Positions 7,777-15,424 of a DNA stretch of 26,094 nt are shown here, in pieces. Source of the stretch: JAJDIA01 sp031555145 (GTDB lineage Bacteria; Bacteroidota; Bacteroidia; Bacteroidales; Tannerellaceae); contig JAVBUR010000014.1 of assembly GCA_031555145.1 (NCBI GenBank), forward strand, positions 1-26,094. The letters are read 5' to 3'. Below the pieces are notes generated by a model, which saw only the letters and a list, made by a program, of their open reading frames with translations, did not search any database and was not told the origin of the DNA. A program made the position numbers and the translations under genes. Within the stretch, counting starts at the first letter, position 1, and every line of letters begins with the position of its first letter.

Positions 7777-8307
7777 TCATCGTTCTAACTCGTTAATTCT
7801 GCGTTGTAACAGTTGCTTGGCCCTCGTATACTGTGAACGGGAGGTGCTTTCGGTAATGTTCAACATATCACTGATCTCTTTATGCGAATACCCCTCAATC
7901 GCAAACAGGTTGAACACCAGCCGGAAGCCTTCGGGGAGTTCCTGCACGAGTTTCATCAGTTCGACAGCCGACATTTCGGATACGACCGAATGATCGGGCT
8001 GCGCCAGCTCGGCTGAATTGTCTAATGTCGCGGCCTCCCGCAGCACATCACTCCTACGCAAATATTCCAACGCACAATTGACAAAGATCTTTCGCATCCA
8101 ACCTTCAAACGAACCGACGCCCGAATAGGAATCCATACTTGTGAACACCTTTACGAACCCATCCTGCAGCAGATCCCTGGCTGTCTCCCGGTCACCGACA
8201 TAACGCACACAAACCCCCATCATTCGTGGCGAATGTAGTTCATAAAGCGTCTTCTGTGCTTTCCGGTCTCCTTTTTTACAACCTGCTATCAGTTGCTGTT
8301 CGTCCAT
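7777..8307 (-). CDS. ECF-type RNA polymerase sigma factor
   Basis: Encodes 176 aa, the usual size for sigma-70 ECF factors. Region 2 (about 20-90) includes LHSPRMMGVCVRYVGDRETA, then DLLQDGFVKVF and GWMRKIFVNCALEYLRR. Region 4 (about 118-172) has LPEGFRLVFNLFAIEGYSHK, then EISDMLNITESTSRSQ and the DNA-recognition helix YTRAKQLLQRRI. It is the first gene of a minus-strand unit with the membrane partner 7 nt downstream, the standard sigma/regulator arrangement. Its target genes are not evident; autoregulation and control of the adjacent lipoproteins are reasonable guesses. A dyad-symmetric element lies 44-76 nt before the start. Confidence 0.93.
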   Translation of the reverse strand: MDEQQLIAGCKKGDRKAQKTLYELHSPRMMGVCVRYVGDRETARDLLQDGFVKVFTSMDSYSGVGSFEGWMRKIFVNCALEYLRRSDVLREAATLDNSAELAQPDHSVVSEMSAVELMKLVQELPEGFRLVFNLFAIEGYSHKEISDMLNITESTSRSQYTRAKQLLQRRINELER

Positions 8308-8350
8308 TCCGTCTCGTCGGTCAGCCGTAAGGCTATCTGGTTATAAGATG

Positions 8351-8383
8351 ATTATTCGGGTACAAACGCTGCACACGAATAAT
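8351..8383. promoter_or_regulatory. 33-bp dyad upstream of the sigma gene
   Basis: Arms ATTATTCG (8351-8358) and CGAATAAT (8376-8383) are perfect, with partial symmetry continuing inward. It lies in the 92-nt gap between the HMA gene stop and the sigma gene start. It is not followed by a T run on the minus strand, so an operator or RNA hairpin in the sigma gene leader is more likely than a terminator. No good TAnnTTTG box is visible in this gap. Confidence 0.4.
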
Positions 8384-8399
8384 AAAAAATAATATAAAT

Positions 8400-8723
8400 T
8401 TAGTTTTTACCCGGTTTGCCCGCCTTACCTTCTTTGGCAACGGCATCCATATCCAGCTTTTTAAAGGCTGAAACCAGATTGGCTTCCGTGGTTTTGTCTG
8501 CCCGGTAGGTTACTTCTACCGTTTTGTTCTTCAGATCGCATTTCAGGTCGGTCACCCCTTTTTCAAAGGCGATGTTCTTTTCAACCTTCTTCACGCAATT
8601 AGTGCAATGCATATTCTCTACCGCAAATACGACGGTCTCCTTGTTGTCTTTCTTTTTATCCTGGGCATAAGCCGAGGGGAAGACAAGCATCGCACAAAGG
8701 ATTACTAAAAGTACATGTTTCAT
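8400..8723 (-). CDS. Small secreted heavy-metal-associated (HMA) domain protein
   Basis: Encodes 107 aa from the ATG at 8723, which places a textbook signal peptide (MKHVLLVILC..., ending SAYAQ) at the N-terminus. An ATG at 8759, immediately after the TonB receptor stop (TAAATG), is a possible longer start adding 12 residues. The mature part is a single HMA fold with the metal motif M-H-C40-T-N-C43 and the typical VxxAF...LxxxGxDA-like ending, then a Lys/Gly-rich tail. Known HMA domains carry Cu(I), Zn(II) or similar ions through the two Cys residues. Being exported rather than cytoplasmic and directly following a TonB receptor, it probably binds metal in the periplasm or outer envelope. Mercury or copper chaperone is the alternative name; the metal cannot be read from sequence. 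Confidence 0.87.
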   Translation of the reverse strand: MKHVLLVILCAMLVFPSAYAQDKKKDNKETVVFAVENMHCTNCVKKVEKNIAFEKGVTDLKCDLKNKTVEVTYRADKTTEANLVSAFKKLDMDAVAKEGKAGKPGKN

Positions 8724-8759
8724 ATGCAGTATCTGTTTTAGATGTTCATTTTTCTTCAT

Positions 8760-10820
8760 TTAATAACGGGGCAGGTTGAACCGGAGCCCCGCATAGATCT
8801 TCCGCCCGTGTACCGGCCCCCAGATCATAGATGCATCGAAGTCTTCCCCTCGGGGATGCGCAGCATCGATAATCGGGTCGGGTTGCATATAATCGAAGAG
8901 GTTCTCTACACCGAGATAAACGGACCAGAGGCGGAAATATTTGGTAACCTGTGCATTCAGCACCGTATAGGCATCAAATTCAGGCTTCCACAACGGACGG
9001 ACAGCATCCGGGGTGGGCATCCGTCCACCGCCGTTGAACTGACCGGTAAGATCGAACTGCCATTTCTTCAACGGGGTCTGGTAAGACGCCGTCAGCAATC
9101 CTTTGTAATCGCTCACCAGCGGTTTCTTCAGGCGGGTGGTCACTCCATCGGAATTACGGTAGTCGGTTTGCGCATCCGTCAGACGGTAGGCCGCCGTCAG
9201 CGTAAACCCACGGAAGAAAGGATAAGAGGCTTCGACCTGGAGACTATGCGAGAAAGACTTGCCATCAAGATTATAAAAACGCACAGCATGCGGATCGCTG
9301 TCCATATCGGTTACGACCTGGTGCATGAAATCGGTATAGTACCACTCCCCGTTCAGCGTCAGTTCACGGTTAAAGAGGGGGATGAAGAATGACAGGTTTA
9401 CACCCGTATTCCAGGCTTCTTCCTGGTCGAGGTGATCGGCGATCTGTAACTGCCGACTGCCCGACAGGAGATAGTTGTTCTCTGCCAACACATTGGCCGT
9501 ACGGAATCCTTTACCGGCGGAAGCACGGACATGGAACCAATCGGTCGGATTCAGTTTGAGATGCAGGCGTGGCGTCACAAAGAAATCATAGACCGAGCTA
9601 TAGTCGGCACGAACGCCACCGAGCAGAATCACCTTATCGTTCCAGTTCCAGGTATATTGTACAAAGGCACCCGGCGTAGTCTCTGAGCGGTTGAATACCA
9701 ACCGGATATCTCGTGTCAAGTTTTCATCAAAGCCATCCTGATTAATACTGAATCCGGCACTCAAGCTATGAGCCGGAGTAAATTTCTTTTCGTAAAGCAG
9801 GCTGGCGTAGAAGTTCTGCTGGTAGATATTATAAGCCGTACGATCGTAAGCTGAAAGCTGTTCATGATACGAACCGGAAAGGATAAGGGCAATGTTCTCC
9901 TCTTTTTCGGGATGGAGAACATAGGCTTGTTTGGAATACCCTTCTACCCGGTTGGTGCGAAGATCGATCCGGTAGGGATCTGTAAAGGAATGGAGTTCGG
10001 TGGCTTGCCCGCCGGTTCGGTTCTCATGCAAGTAACGCACGCCGTACTGGGCCATATAACGTCCCGACTGGTGCATCCAGCGGCTCATCAGGTTCACCTG
10101 ATCTTTCAAGGGGTAGTCGAGGAAACCATCGTCGTTCGCATCGTGCTGCTTCCGGTCGTTCGAATAATGGACGAAGAAGCCGGTCGCTACCTTGTCGTTC
10201 ACCAGCCAGGAAGCATCTGCATTGGCTTCATAACGGCCGGCATCGCTGGCAAACAGATTCGCAGAGACGACATCAGCCGTACGCGGTTTCTTATACTCCA
10301 CATTAATCTGTCCCGCCAAGGCTTCGTAGCCGTTCTTAACCGACGACGTTCCTTTGGATATCTGGATACTTTCCATCCAGGGGCCGGGGATATAGTCCAG
10401 TCCGTACAGGGCGGAAGCCCCACGGAAGTTGGGATAGTTCTCGGTCAGCATCTGCACATAGGTTCCCGATAAACCCAGCAACTTGATCTGGCGGGCGCCA
10501 GTAGCGGCATCGGCATAAGAGACATCGACCGAAGGGTTCGTCTCAAAACTCTCGCCCAAATTGCAGCAGGCAGCACGAAACAATTCGTCGACGGTGATTT
10601 TCTGCGTTTGCAACACGCTGATACGCGAAGAGAAAGTGCCCGGACGGCGTTGACTGACTACCACTTCATCCAAGTCCACGTTCGCCACACTATCCGGAAG
10701 CACCAAGAGAAACTTGGGTACCGTATCGGTAACGTACGCGATGGTAGGTCCTTTCACTGTTTCATCCGCCCAAGTGGAAGCATAGACAAAGAGCAACGCA
10801 ACTGCCAGCAACTGTTTCAT
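8760..10820 (-). CDS. TonB-dependent outer-membrane receptor, probably metal-related
   Basis: Encodes 686 aa from the ATG at 10820 (MKQLLAVALLFVYAS signal); an ATG three codons earlier overlaps a promoter box. A TonB-box-like DEVVV lies at about 51-55, followed by the plug (about 60-200, with QIKLLGLSGTYVQML, then GPWMESIQISKG and YEALAGQINVEYK) and a 22-strand-type barrel ending AGLRFNLPRY. It lacks the carboxypeptidase-like N-terminal domain of SusC proteins and has no SusD partner, so it is not a glycan receptor of that class. A C85-C86 pair in the plug could be a metal ligand. The gene ends directly against the HMA protein gene, indicating one operon; I infer uptake or sensing of a metal ion or metal complex. 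Substrate unproven; a siderophore-type or vitamin receptor is the alternative. Confidence 0.9.
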   Translation of the reverse strand: MKQLLAVALLFVYASTWADETVKGPTIAYVTDTVPKFLLVLPDSVANVDLDEVVVSQRRPGTFSSRISVLQTQKITVDELFRAACCNLGESFETNPSVDVSYADAATGARQIKLLGLSGTYVQMLTENYPNFRGASALYGLDYIPGPWMESIQISKGTSSVKNGYEALAGQINVEYKKPRTADVVSANLFASDAGRYEANADASWLVNDKVATGFFVHYSNDRKQHDANDDGFLDYPLKDQVNLMSRWMHQSGRYMAQYGVRYLHENRTGGQATELHSFTDPYRIDLRTNRVEGYSKQAYVLHPEKEENIALILSGSYHEQLSAYDRTAYNIYQQNFYASLLYEKKFTPAHSLSAGFSINQDGFDENLTRDIRLVFNRSETTPGAFVQYTWNWNDKVILLGGVRADYSSVYDFFVTPRLHLKLNPTDWFHVRASAGKGFRTANVLAENNYLLSGSRQLQIADHLDQEEAWNTGVNLSFFIPLFNRELTLNGEWYYTDFMHQVVTDMDSDPHAVRFYNLDGKSFSHSLQVEASYPFFRGFTLTAAYRLTDAQTDYRNSDGVTTRLKKPLVSDYKGLLTASYQTPLKKWQFDLTGQFNGGGRMPTPDAVRPLWKPEFDAYTVLNAQVTKYFRLWSVYLGVENLFDYMQPDPIIDAAHPRGEDFDASMIWGPVHGRKIYAGLRFNLPRY

Positions 10821-10826
10821 GACTGG

Positions 10827-10834
10827 CAAAGATA
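10827..10834 (-). promoter_or_regulatory. Putative -7 promoter element for the TonB receptor/HMA operon
   Basis: The minus strand reads TATCTTTG, a perfect TAnnTTTG, ending only 6 nt before the ATG at 10820. Transcription starting at the usual distance would give a leader of a few bases or none. A weaker copy, TGTCTTTG, lies at 10882-10889. No matching -33 box is evident for either. Confidence 0.45.
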
Positions 10835-10899
10835 GATGCTTTTAATGTACGCGATAACGCCATTAATATTATTTAACCGCGCAAAGACACTTCCCCAAC

Positions 10900-10939
10900 A
10901 AAAAACAGTGGCATGATTCCACGCCAGGAACCATGCCAC
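10900..10939 (-). terminator. Intrinsic terminator of the 10984-12277 genes
   Basis: GTGGCATG/CATGCCAC (10908-10915, 10932-10939) and inner TTCC/GGAA pairs, with one mismatch between, form a long stem around a 6-nt loop. On the minus strand it is followed by TGTTTTTTG. It lies 45 nt after the barrel gene stop. The rest of the 10835-10983 gap holds only AT-rich spacer and the receptor promoter. Confidence 0.85.
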
Positions 10940-10983
10940 CAACACATCAGAATAAAGATGAAATTATGCTACATAAGGGTATC

Positions 10984-11610
10984 TTAGAATGCAACCCCCA
11001 GACGGAGACCCCAGTTATTCAAACCGTCTACTTTGTAGGTAAGGACTTCACTGGAATTAGTTGCATGGCTATAATACAGCGCAATATGTGCACCAAATTG
11101 TTTACCGGGGACAAAGAAGGTCAACCCCACTTCGGGAGAAGCATAGAAGCCCCAGGTTTCGTCATAGAGTTCCAACACATTCATAAAAGTGGATGTCTTG
11201 GCATAATTGGCACCGATTTTGGCACCGATATACGGTTCAACCAATCCCTGACGTGTGAAGGTATAGCGTACTACTCCACCAAAAGGAATCTGGAAGATCG
11301 AATGCTGCTGGTCGGATGTTACGGAAGCGGTTTCGCTTACATCCAGCGTCTGGCGATCGATATATTTGTTGTTCGTATGGAAGGCGAAGAATCCACCCAG
11401 AGACACGCTGCGGGTAACGACAAATCCTCCTTCAAAGTTGGCACCCCAGCCACTGGTCTGGTCAGCAAAGTCAGTGCTGAATGGTGTATTCAATTGCCAG
11501 TCGATGTTGAAATAGGTGTTCTTTACCAACTGTGCATTCGACACAGCGGGGAGCGCAAAGCATGCGATTAGCAATGCGAACAAACGTATGGATGTTTTTA
11601 TCTTTTTCAT
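10984..11610 (-). CDS. Outer-membrane beta-barrel protein (porin-like family)
   Basis: Encodes 208 aa with a Sec signal (KTSIRLFALLIACFALPAVS then NAQ, cleavage about residue 26). The mature part is a run of amphipathic strands (GWGANFEGGFVVTRSVSLGG, EPYIGAKIGANYAK, GFYASPEVGLTFFV) ending NNWGLRLGVAF, with the terminal Phe typical of proteins inserted by the Bam complex. This fits the small 8-strand OmpX/OmpW/PorT-like barrels common in Bacteroidetes. No function is assignable. It begins 28 nt after the DUF4136-like gene and ends before a strong terminator, so those two genes appear to form one transcript. Confidence 0.82.
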   Translation of the reverse strand: MKKIKTSIRLFALLIACFALPAVSNAQLVKNTYFNIDWQLNTPFSTDFADQTSGWGANFEGGFVVTRSVSLGGFFAFHTNNKYIDRQTLDVSETASVTSDQQHSIFQIPFGGVVRYTFTRQGLVEPYIGAKIGANYAKTSTFMNVLELYDETWGFYASPEVGLTFFVPGKQFGAHIALYYSHATNSSEVLTYKVDGLNNWGLRLGVAF

Positions 11611-11638
11611 TTGAATTCTCTATTTAAATAGTTCTTAC

Positions 11639-12277
11639 TTATTTCTGAATATACGGAGATTGGGCAAAAGCCTGATTGATCGCAGTCGTAGCCAGATTGG
11701 TATCAATAGAAGTGGAGCCTGACAGCAGACCACCTTCGTATGAAGTCCAGAGCACAGTCAACTTGGCATCGCTGCCACCTTTCGGGCTGTTCTTCAGATC
11801 CACCAGTTCGCCTAGTATAGAGCCGACTTCATAAGAATAGACAATCGTGTACGGATAATACCAGCCACCCCAGTCACCCCAGTAGTACGGATACCAGTAG
11901 TACGGATAACCCCACCACCAGTAAGGATAATCATAGTAATCAGCGAAATAGCTGACATCTTGTACGTAAGAAACCTGTACGCCCAGATCGGCATCGGCTT
12001 TATCGGCCACACGGGTGTAACCACGGGCATCCATATTCTGCTGGAATGTCTTCAATACCGTAGTGGCTTCACTTGATTTCCAATAAACCGGAGTAATACT
12101 GTTTGATATCAGCAATACACTGTCAGGCAAGTAGTAGGTTCCGTAGGAGGCAAAGTTGGCGCTCGCGTCATGGTCCGTATATACCACGAAATTACCATCC
12201 ACTTCCGACAGATCTGGATCCTTCTGACAAGAAGCGAGCAGAAGAACCAATGCAAAAAAAGGAATAATCTTTTTCAT
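11639..12277 (-). CDS. DUF4136-like lipoprotein with Tyr/Trp-rich tract
   Basis: Encodes 212 aa. The signal ends in lipobox LLASC (C17). The fold segments FASYGTYYLPDS, LKTFQQNMDARGYTRVAD and ADLGVQVSY match the DUF4136 lipoprotein family, whose members are envelope proteins of unknown function with a C-terminal helix (TNLATTAINQAFAQSP). Residues 114-143 are extraordinary: 20 of 30 are Tyr or Trp, with Gly, Pro and Asp making up the rest, including a perfect tandem YPYYW pair encoded by a 15-bp DNA duplication. Other DUF4136 proteins often have a Tyr/Trp/Gly-rich loop here, but this one is extreme. A role in surface adhesion or protein packing is conceivable but unsupported. Co-transcribed with the downstream barrel gene. 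Confidence 0.82.
   Translation of the reverse strand: MKKIIPFFALVLLLASCQKDPDLSEVDGNFVVYTDHDASANFASYGTYYLPDSVLLISNSITPVYWKSSEATTVLKTFQQNMDARGYTRVADKADADLGVQVSYVQDVSYFADYYDYPYWWWGYPYYWYPYYWGDWGGWYYPYTIVYSYEVGSILGELVDLKNSPKGGSDAKLTVLWTSYEGGLLSGSTSIDTNLATTAINQAFAQSPYIQK
11879..11908 (-). repeat. Perfect tandem duplication, 2 x 15 bp
   Basis: CCAGTAGTACGGATA occurs twice head to tail (11879-11893 and 11894-11908). On the coding strand it encodes YPYYW twice inside the aromatic tract of the DUF4136-like protein. Because the unit is a multiple of three, slippage would lengthen or shorten the tract without a frameshift. Confidence 0.9.
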
Positions 12278-12316
12278 TTCAAATTAATTTATTTTAATTA
12301 ATACTATGGTCAGATA

Positions 12317-12357
12317 TGTTTCAGTTTGCTAACCATATTTGAAACAGCATAAGCAAA
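12317..12357. repeat. Two interleaved inverted repeats upstream of the DUF4136-like gene
   Basis: TGTTTCA/TGAAACA (12317-12323, 12340-12346) and TTTGCT/AGCAAA (12325-12330, 12352-12357) overlap, so only one could fold at a time. They lie 40-80 nt before the minus-strand start at 12277, in a 242-nt gap with no ORF that I can support and no clear TAnnTTTG box. Regulatory use is speculative. Confidence 0.3.
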
Positions 12358-12464
12358 TGAATTGTTCATAAACATGTTTACATTAAATTCACTTTTCTGA
12401 ACTATTCCCTTAAAAAGACTGCATCGTTCCTCACAAACACAACAAACAATAGACATTAGACTAA

Positions 12465-12495
12465 CAAAAAAAGAGCCGACATCAGCCGGCTCTTT
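12465..12495 (-). terminator. Intrinsic terminator of the 12520-13122 gene
   Basis: AAGAGCCG (12471-12478) and CGGCTCTT (12487-12494) form an 8-bp stem, extendable by one A-T pair, with an 8-nt loop. The minus strand then runs into a T stretch (12466-12472), 25 nt after the barrel gene stop. Confidence 0.88.
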
Positions 12496-12519
12496 CCTTT
12501 TATTTTCAGACGAACAGAA

Positions 12520-13122
12520 TCAGAACAATACGACAGCAGTAATCGACCAACCACGGTTTTTACCACTCCCTTCAGTAGCAGAGGATACTGTAGGCTGAGA
12601 GACGGTGTAGTTATCCGTCAACCCCAGGCCATAGTTAAAACCTACCTGCAAATGACTGAACAACTCAACACCCGCGCCGAAGTTCAGGCCGGCTGAGAAG
12701 CTTTTGGCTTCAATCTGCTGCTGCAACACATTCCATATCTTATCTCCTCCTACCTTGAAACCAATATACGGACCGGCTGCTACGTACGGTTTGACCAACG
12801 GAATACCCAGTTTCCATTTGAAGTTCAGAGGCACATCGATATAATCGGTCGTCATATTTTCGTTATCCACATTCATCCCTTTCTGGGAGTACAATACACC
12901 CAGATCAAAGCCGACACCCAACAACGGAACGGTAGCTTCGATCATTGGACCGATCTGGAATCCGGTTATATTATCCGCATCCAACACACTCGTATTAAAA
13001 CTGACGGAAGAGATGTTCACACCGCCTTTTACTCCAAATCGCAGTTGCGCCTGCGCTGGTACCACACAGAAAGCCAGCACAACAACGGCGATCATTCCTG
13101 CCATTCTTTTCATACGCTTCAT
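12520..13122 (-). CDS. Outer-membrane beta-barrel protein (OMP_b-brl_2/PorT-like)
   Basis: Encodes 200 aa with a signal peptide (basic KRMKR, hydrophobic GMIAVVVLAF, cleavage after AQA at about 26). The mature N-terminus LRFGVKGGVNISSV, the internal GFQIGPMIEATVPLL, then LGVLYSQKGM, and KPYVAAGPYIGFKVG are standard for the PorT-like eight-strand barrels of Bacteroidetes; it ends GWSITAVVLF with the terminal Phe. An ATG three codons later (MKRMAGM) is an equally good start. It sits 76 nt after the peptidase gene on the same strand and ends in its own terminator, so it may share that transcript. Function unknown; family members include type IX secretion parts, but nothing here points to that. 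Confidence 0.82.
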   Translation of the reverse strand: MKRMKRMAGMIAVVVLAFCVVPAQAQLRFGVKGGVNISSVSFNTSVLDADNITGFQIGPMIEATVPLLGVGFDLGVLYSQKGMNVDNENMTTDYIDVPLNFKWKLGIPLVKPYVAAGPYIGFKVGGDKIWNVLQQQIEAKSFSAGLNFGAGVELFSHLQVGFNYGLGLTDNYTVSQPTVSSATEGSGKNRGWSITAVVLF

Positions 13123-13198
13123 TTTTTTCGTTTTACTTGATAACTATAACTGTTTCACTAATAAAAAACAAACCAAAAGTGGGAAGGTTCATCCTCTC

Positions 13199-15322
13199 CT
13201 ACCTTATTATAATAGACGGGGCCTCCTTCTCCAACAGGTAACGATACCAGAAACGGTAGCTTTCGTTCTGCGAATGTACGGCCTTCGCCCCTCCCCAGCC
13301 GTGACGTTCGCCCGGGTAGAGCATAAATTCGAACTCTTTGTTCAGGTTCTCTAACCGGTCGATCAACTGTATACTATTCTGCATGTGTACATTATCATCC
13401 ATCGTACCATGCACGATACGCAGCATGGAATTCGGGCCGCCTTTGTATTTATCGGCATGCGTCATAACGGAATTGAAGGTATATCCTTCCGGATTATCGG
13501 CAGGTGTATCCATATACCGCTCAGTATAATGCGAGTCGTAGAGCGACCAGTCGGTCACGGCAAAACTGGCGATGCCATATTTAAAGTAGTTCGAGCCATA
13601 GGTCAGTGCAAAAGCCGTCACATAGCCACCATAGCTACCCCCGGTAATCCCGATCTTAGCAGCATCCACAGACGGCCGTTCCAACAGGTATTTCACCCAG
13701 GCGATATAATCTTCCATCTCCCATTTACCCAGGCTGCGGTGCATATAGTCCATCCCTTTTTTTCCGCATTTACCCGATCCGCGATGGTCGATATTGACCT
13801 GGATCACGCCTTCTTTCGCCCACCATTGATTACCGGTGCTTATACTCCGCCAGGTATCCGACACGGAACCGGCATTCGGACCACCATAGATACTGATAAT
13901 CACCGGATATTTCTTTGTCGGATCCATATTCAGTGGCCAGATAATCGTACCGGGCAGTTTGAATCCATCGGATGTTTCCAACCAATGCATTTCGGGAAGG
14001 GCTAACTCGTACTGGTCGTAGTCGACGTCTTTGGCATCCGCCAGTTCCTTTACCTTTCCGTTTTTGACATCAACCAGCGCCAGTCGTGTAGGAGTAGCCA
14101 CGTTGGAATAAGCGGTAAGGAACTGCTTACCGTCGGGCGAGAGTTGCACGTTATGGCTATAGTCTCCGAATGTCAATCGCTTCTGCTTCGTACCATCCAA
14201 GCGAACACTATACAGATCACGACGGGTAGACACCTCACCATTGGAAACAAAACAAACGATCTTTTCCTTTTCGTTGGCATAGAGGATTTGTGTTCCCCAC
14301 AGGTTGCCGGCAGTCAGTTTTTTCTTCAGGCTACCGTCGTTGTTGTGGTAATAGATCTGCTCCCAGCCATCAAAATCGCGAACCATCAGGAAACCATCCG
14401 GAAGCCAGGTCAGGCCGTCAATCCAATCGATCCAGGTCTGTTGTTTTTCATCATAGATTTGGTTGACGGCACCAGTGGCGGGATTTATGTCGTATAACTT
14501 CAAGTTATTCTGGTCGCGGTTCATCCACTGCACAATCAGCGAACTGCCATCCTTGCGCCAGAAAGGCTGGCCAAAATACTGGTCGTCGTTCTCATTGAAG
14601 TCAGCCCACTGCACCGCTCCTCCTTCTACGCTTACCATACCGACACGTACAGTCGGATTCGGATCGCCGGCCTTCGGATACCGTGTTTCTTCAAGAAATC
14701 CATGCTGCCCTTCCGAATTATAGATCGGGAACATCGGCACACGGGTATCGTCGCTGCGGAAGAAGGCAATCTTCTTACTATCAGGCGACCACCAGAAAGC
14801 ACGATAATGCGTAGCACGTCCCAAAATTTCCTCATAATACACCCATGAAGACCAGCCGTTCAGGATCAGGTCGGAGCCGTCAGTCGTATAGCGTATTTCC
14901 GTTCCGTCGGCAATACGGATCCCATACAGGTCGTTGTTCCGGGTAAAAGCCACCCATTGATTATCCGGCGACAGGGTCGGGTTCTTCTCAGCCTCCGGCG
15001 TGGAGGTCAGTCGTCGTTCATTACCATTCTCGACAAAATAAATATCGTCGTCCCGCAATACGACCGAATAGGTGGCCACTGCCGGCTTATAGACAGACTC
15101 TGCGCCACTACGGGTATCCACCGTGTACATTTTGCGGTCTGCACCCATACCTTTATATATAAGGTAATGCATAGCATCCGCCCAACCAGCAGGATAAGGG
15201 ACAGGTTTCTCCAGGCCTTTCACCCCTTTTACTATTTGTTCGTCTGCCAGTTGTTTTTTCTGTGAAAAACCGGATAGTGCAAAGACACAACATCCGGCAC
15301 AAAGAAGGAATAAGCGTTTCAT
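13199..15322 (-). CDS. Dipeptidyl peptidase IV-like S9 serine peptidase, secreted
   Basis: Encodes 707 aa from the ATG at 15322, where a signal peptide (MKRLFLLCAGCCVFALSGFS, then Q) starts; 71 extra in-frame codons upstream look non-coding. The N-terminal part (about 90-470) is the DPPIV_N beta-propeller, with WVYYEE164-E165, the Glu pair that binds the substrate N-terminus in this family. The C-terminal alpha/beta hydrolase has the triad S563 (GGSYGG), D642 (GTMDDNVH) and H674 (GERHGWGG). The reaction expected is removal of N-terminal dipeptides, often Xaa-Pro, from peptides in the periplasm or outside; a tripeptidyl specificity such as that of P. gingivalis PtpA cannot be excluded. The nucleophile elbow reads GGSYGG rather than the common GWSYGG. 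Transcribed divergently from the CARF-nuclease gene, with a 102-nt shared intergenic region. Confidence 0.92.
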   Translation of the reverse strand: MKRLFLLCAGCCVFALSGFSQKKQLADEQIVKGVKGLEKPVPYPAGWADAMHYLIYKGMGADRKMYTVDTRSGAESVYKPAVATYSVVLRDDDIYFVENGNERRLTSTPEAEKNPTLSPDNQWVAFTRNNDLYGIRIADGTEIRYTTDGSDLILNGWSSWVYYEEILGRATHYRAFWWSPDSKKIAFFRSDDTRVPMFPIYNSEGQHGFLEETRYPKAGDPNPTVRVGMVSVEGGAVQWADFNENDDQYFGQPFWRKDGSSLIVQWMNRDQNNLKLYDINPATGAVNQIYDEKQQTWIDWIDGLTWLPDGFLMVRDFDGWEQIYYHNNDGSLKKKLTAGNLWGTQILYANEKEKIVCFVSNGEVSTRRDLYSVRLDGTKQKRLTFGDYSHNVQLSPDGKQFLTAYSNVATPTRLALVDVKNGKVKELADAKDVDYDQYELALPEMHWLETSDGFKLPGTIIWPLNMDPTKKYPVIISIYGGPNAGSVSDTWRSISTGNQWWAKEGVIQVNIDHRGSGKCGKKGMDYMHRSLGKWEMEDYIAWVKYLLERPSVDAAKIGITGGSYGGYVTAFALTYGSNYFKYGIASFAVTDWSLYDSHYTERYMDTPADNPEGYTFNSVMTHADKYKGGPNSMLRIVHGTMDDNVHMQNSIQLIDRLENLNKEFEFMLYPGERHGWGGAKAVHSQNESYRFWYRYLLEKEAPSIIIR

Positions 15323-15392
15323 TCGGAATAGATTTATTGCAAAACTGATTATTATGCATGATACAATGCGGTCAAAGGTAAGAATATTCGTG

Positions 15393-15400
15393 TATATTTG
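15393..15400 (+). promoter_or_regulatory. Putative -7 promoter element for the CARF-nuclease gene
   Basis: TATATTTG matches TAnnTTTG exactly and lies 24 nt before the ATG at 15425, giving a leader of about 20 nt. This argues against translation from the in-frame ATG at 15398, which overlaps the box. A -33 TTTG at the right spacing is not seen. Confidence 0.5.
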
Positions 15401-15424
15401 CGATGCACAAACCACTATTTCAGC

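Noticed and set aside
8742..9392. 216-codon plus-strand ORF opposite the TonB receptor
   Set aside because: Antisense shadow of a well supported receptor gene, without signal or domain.
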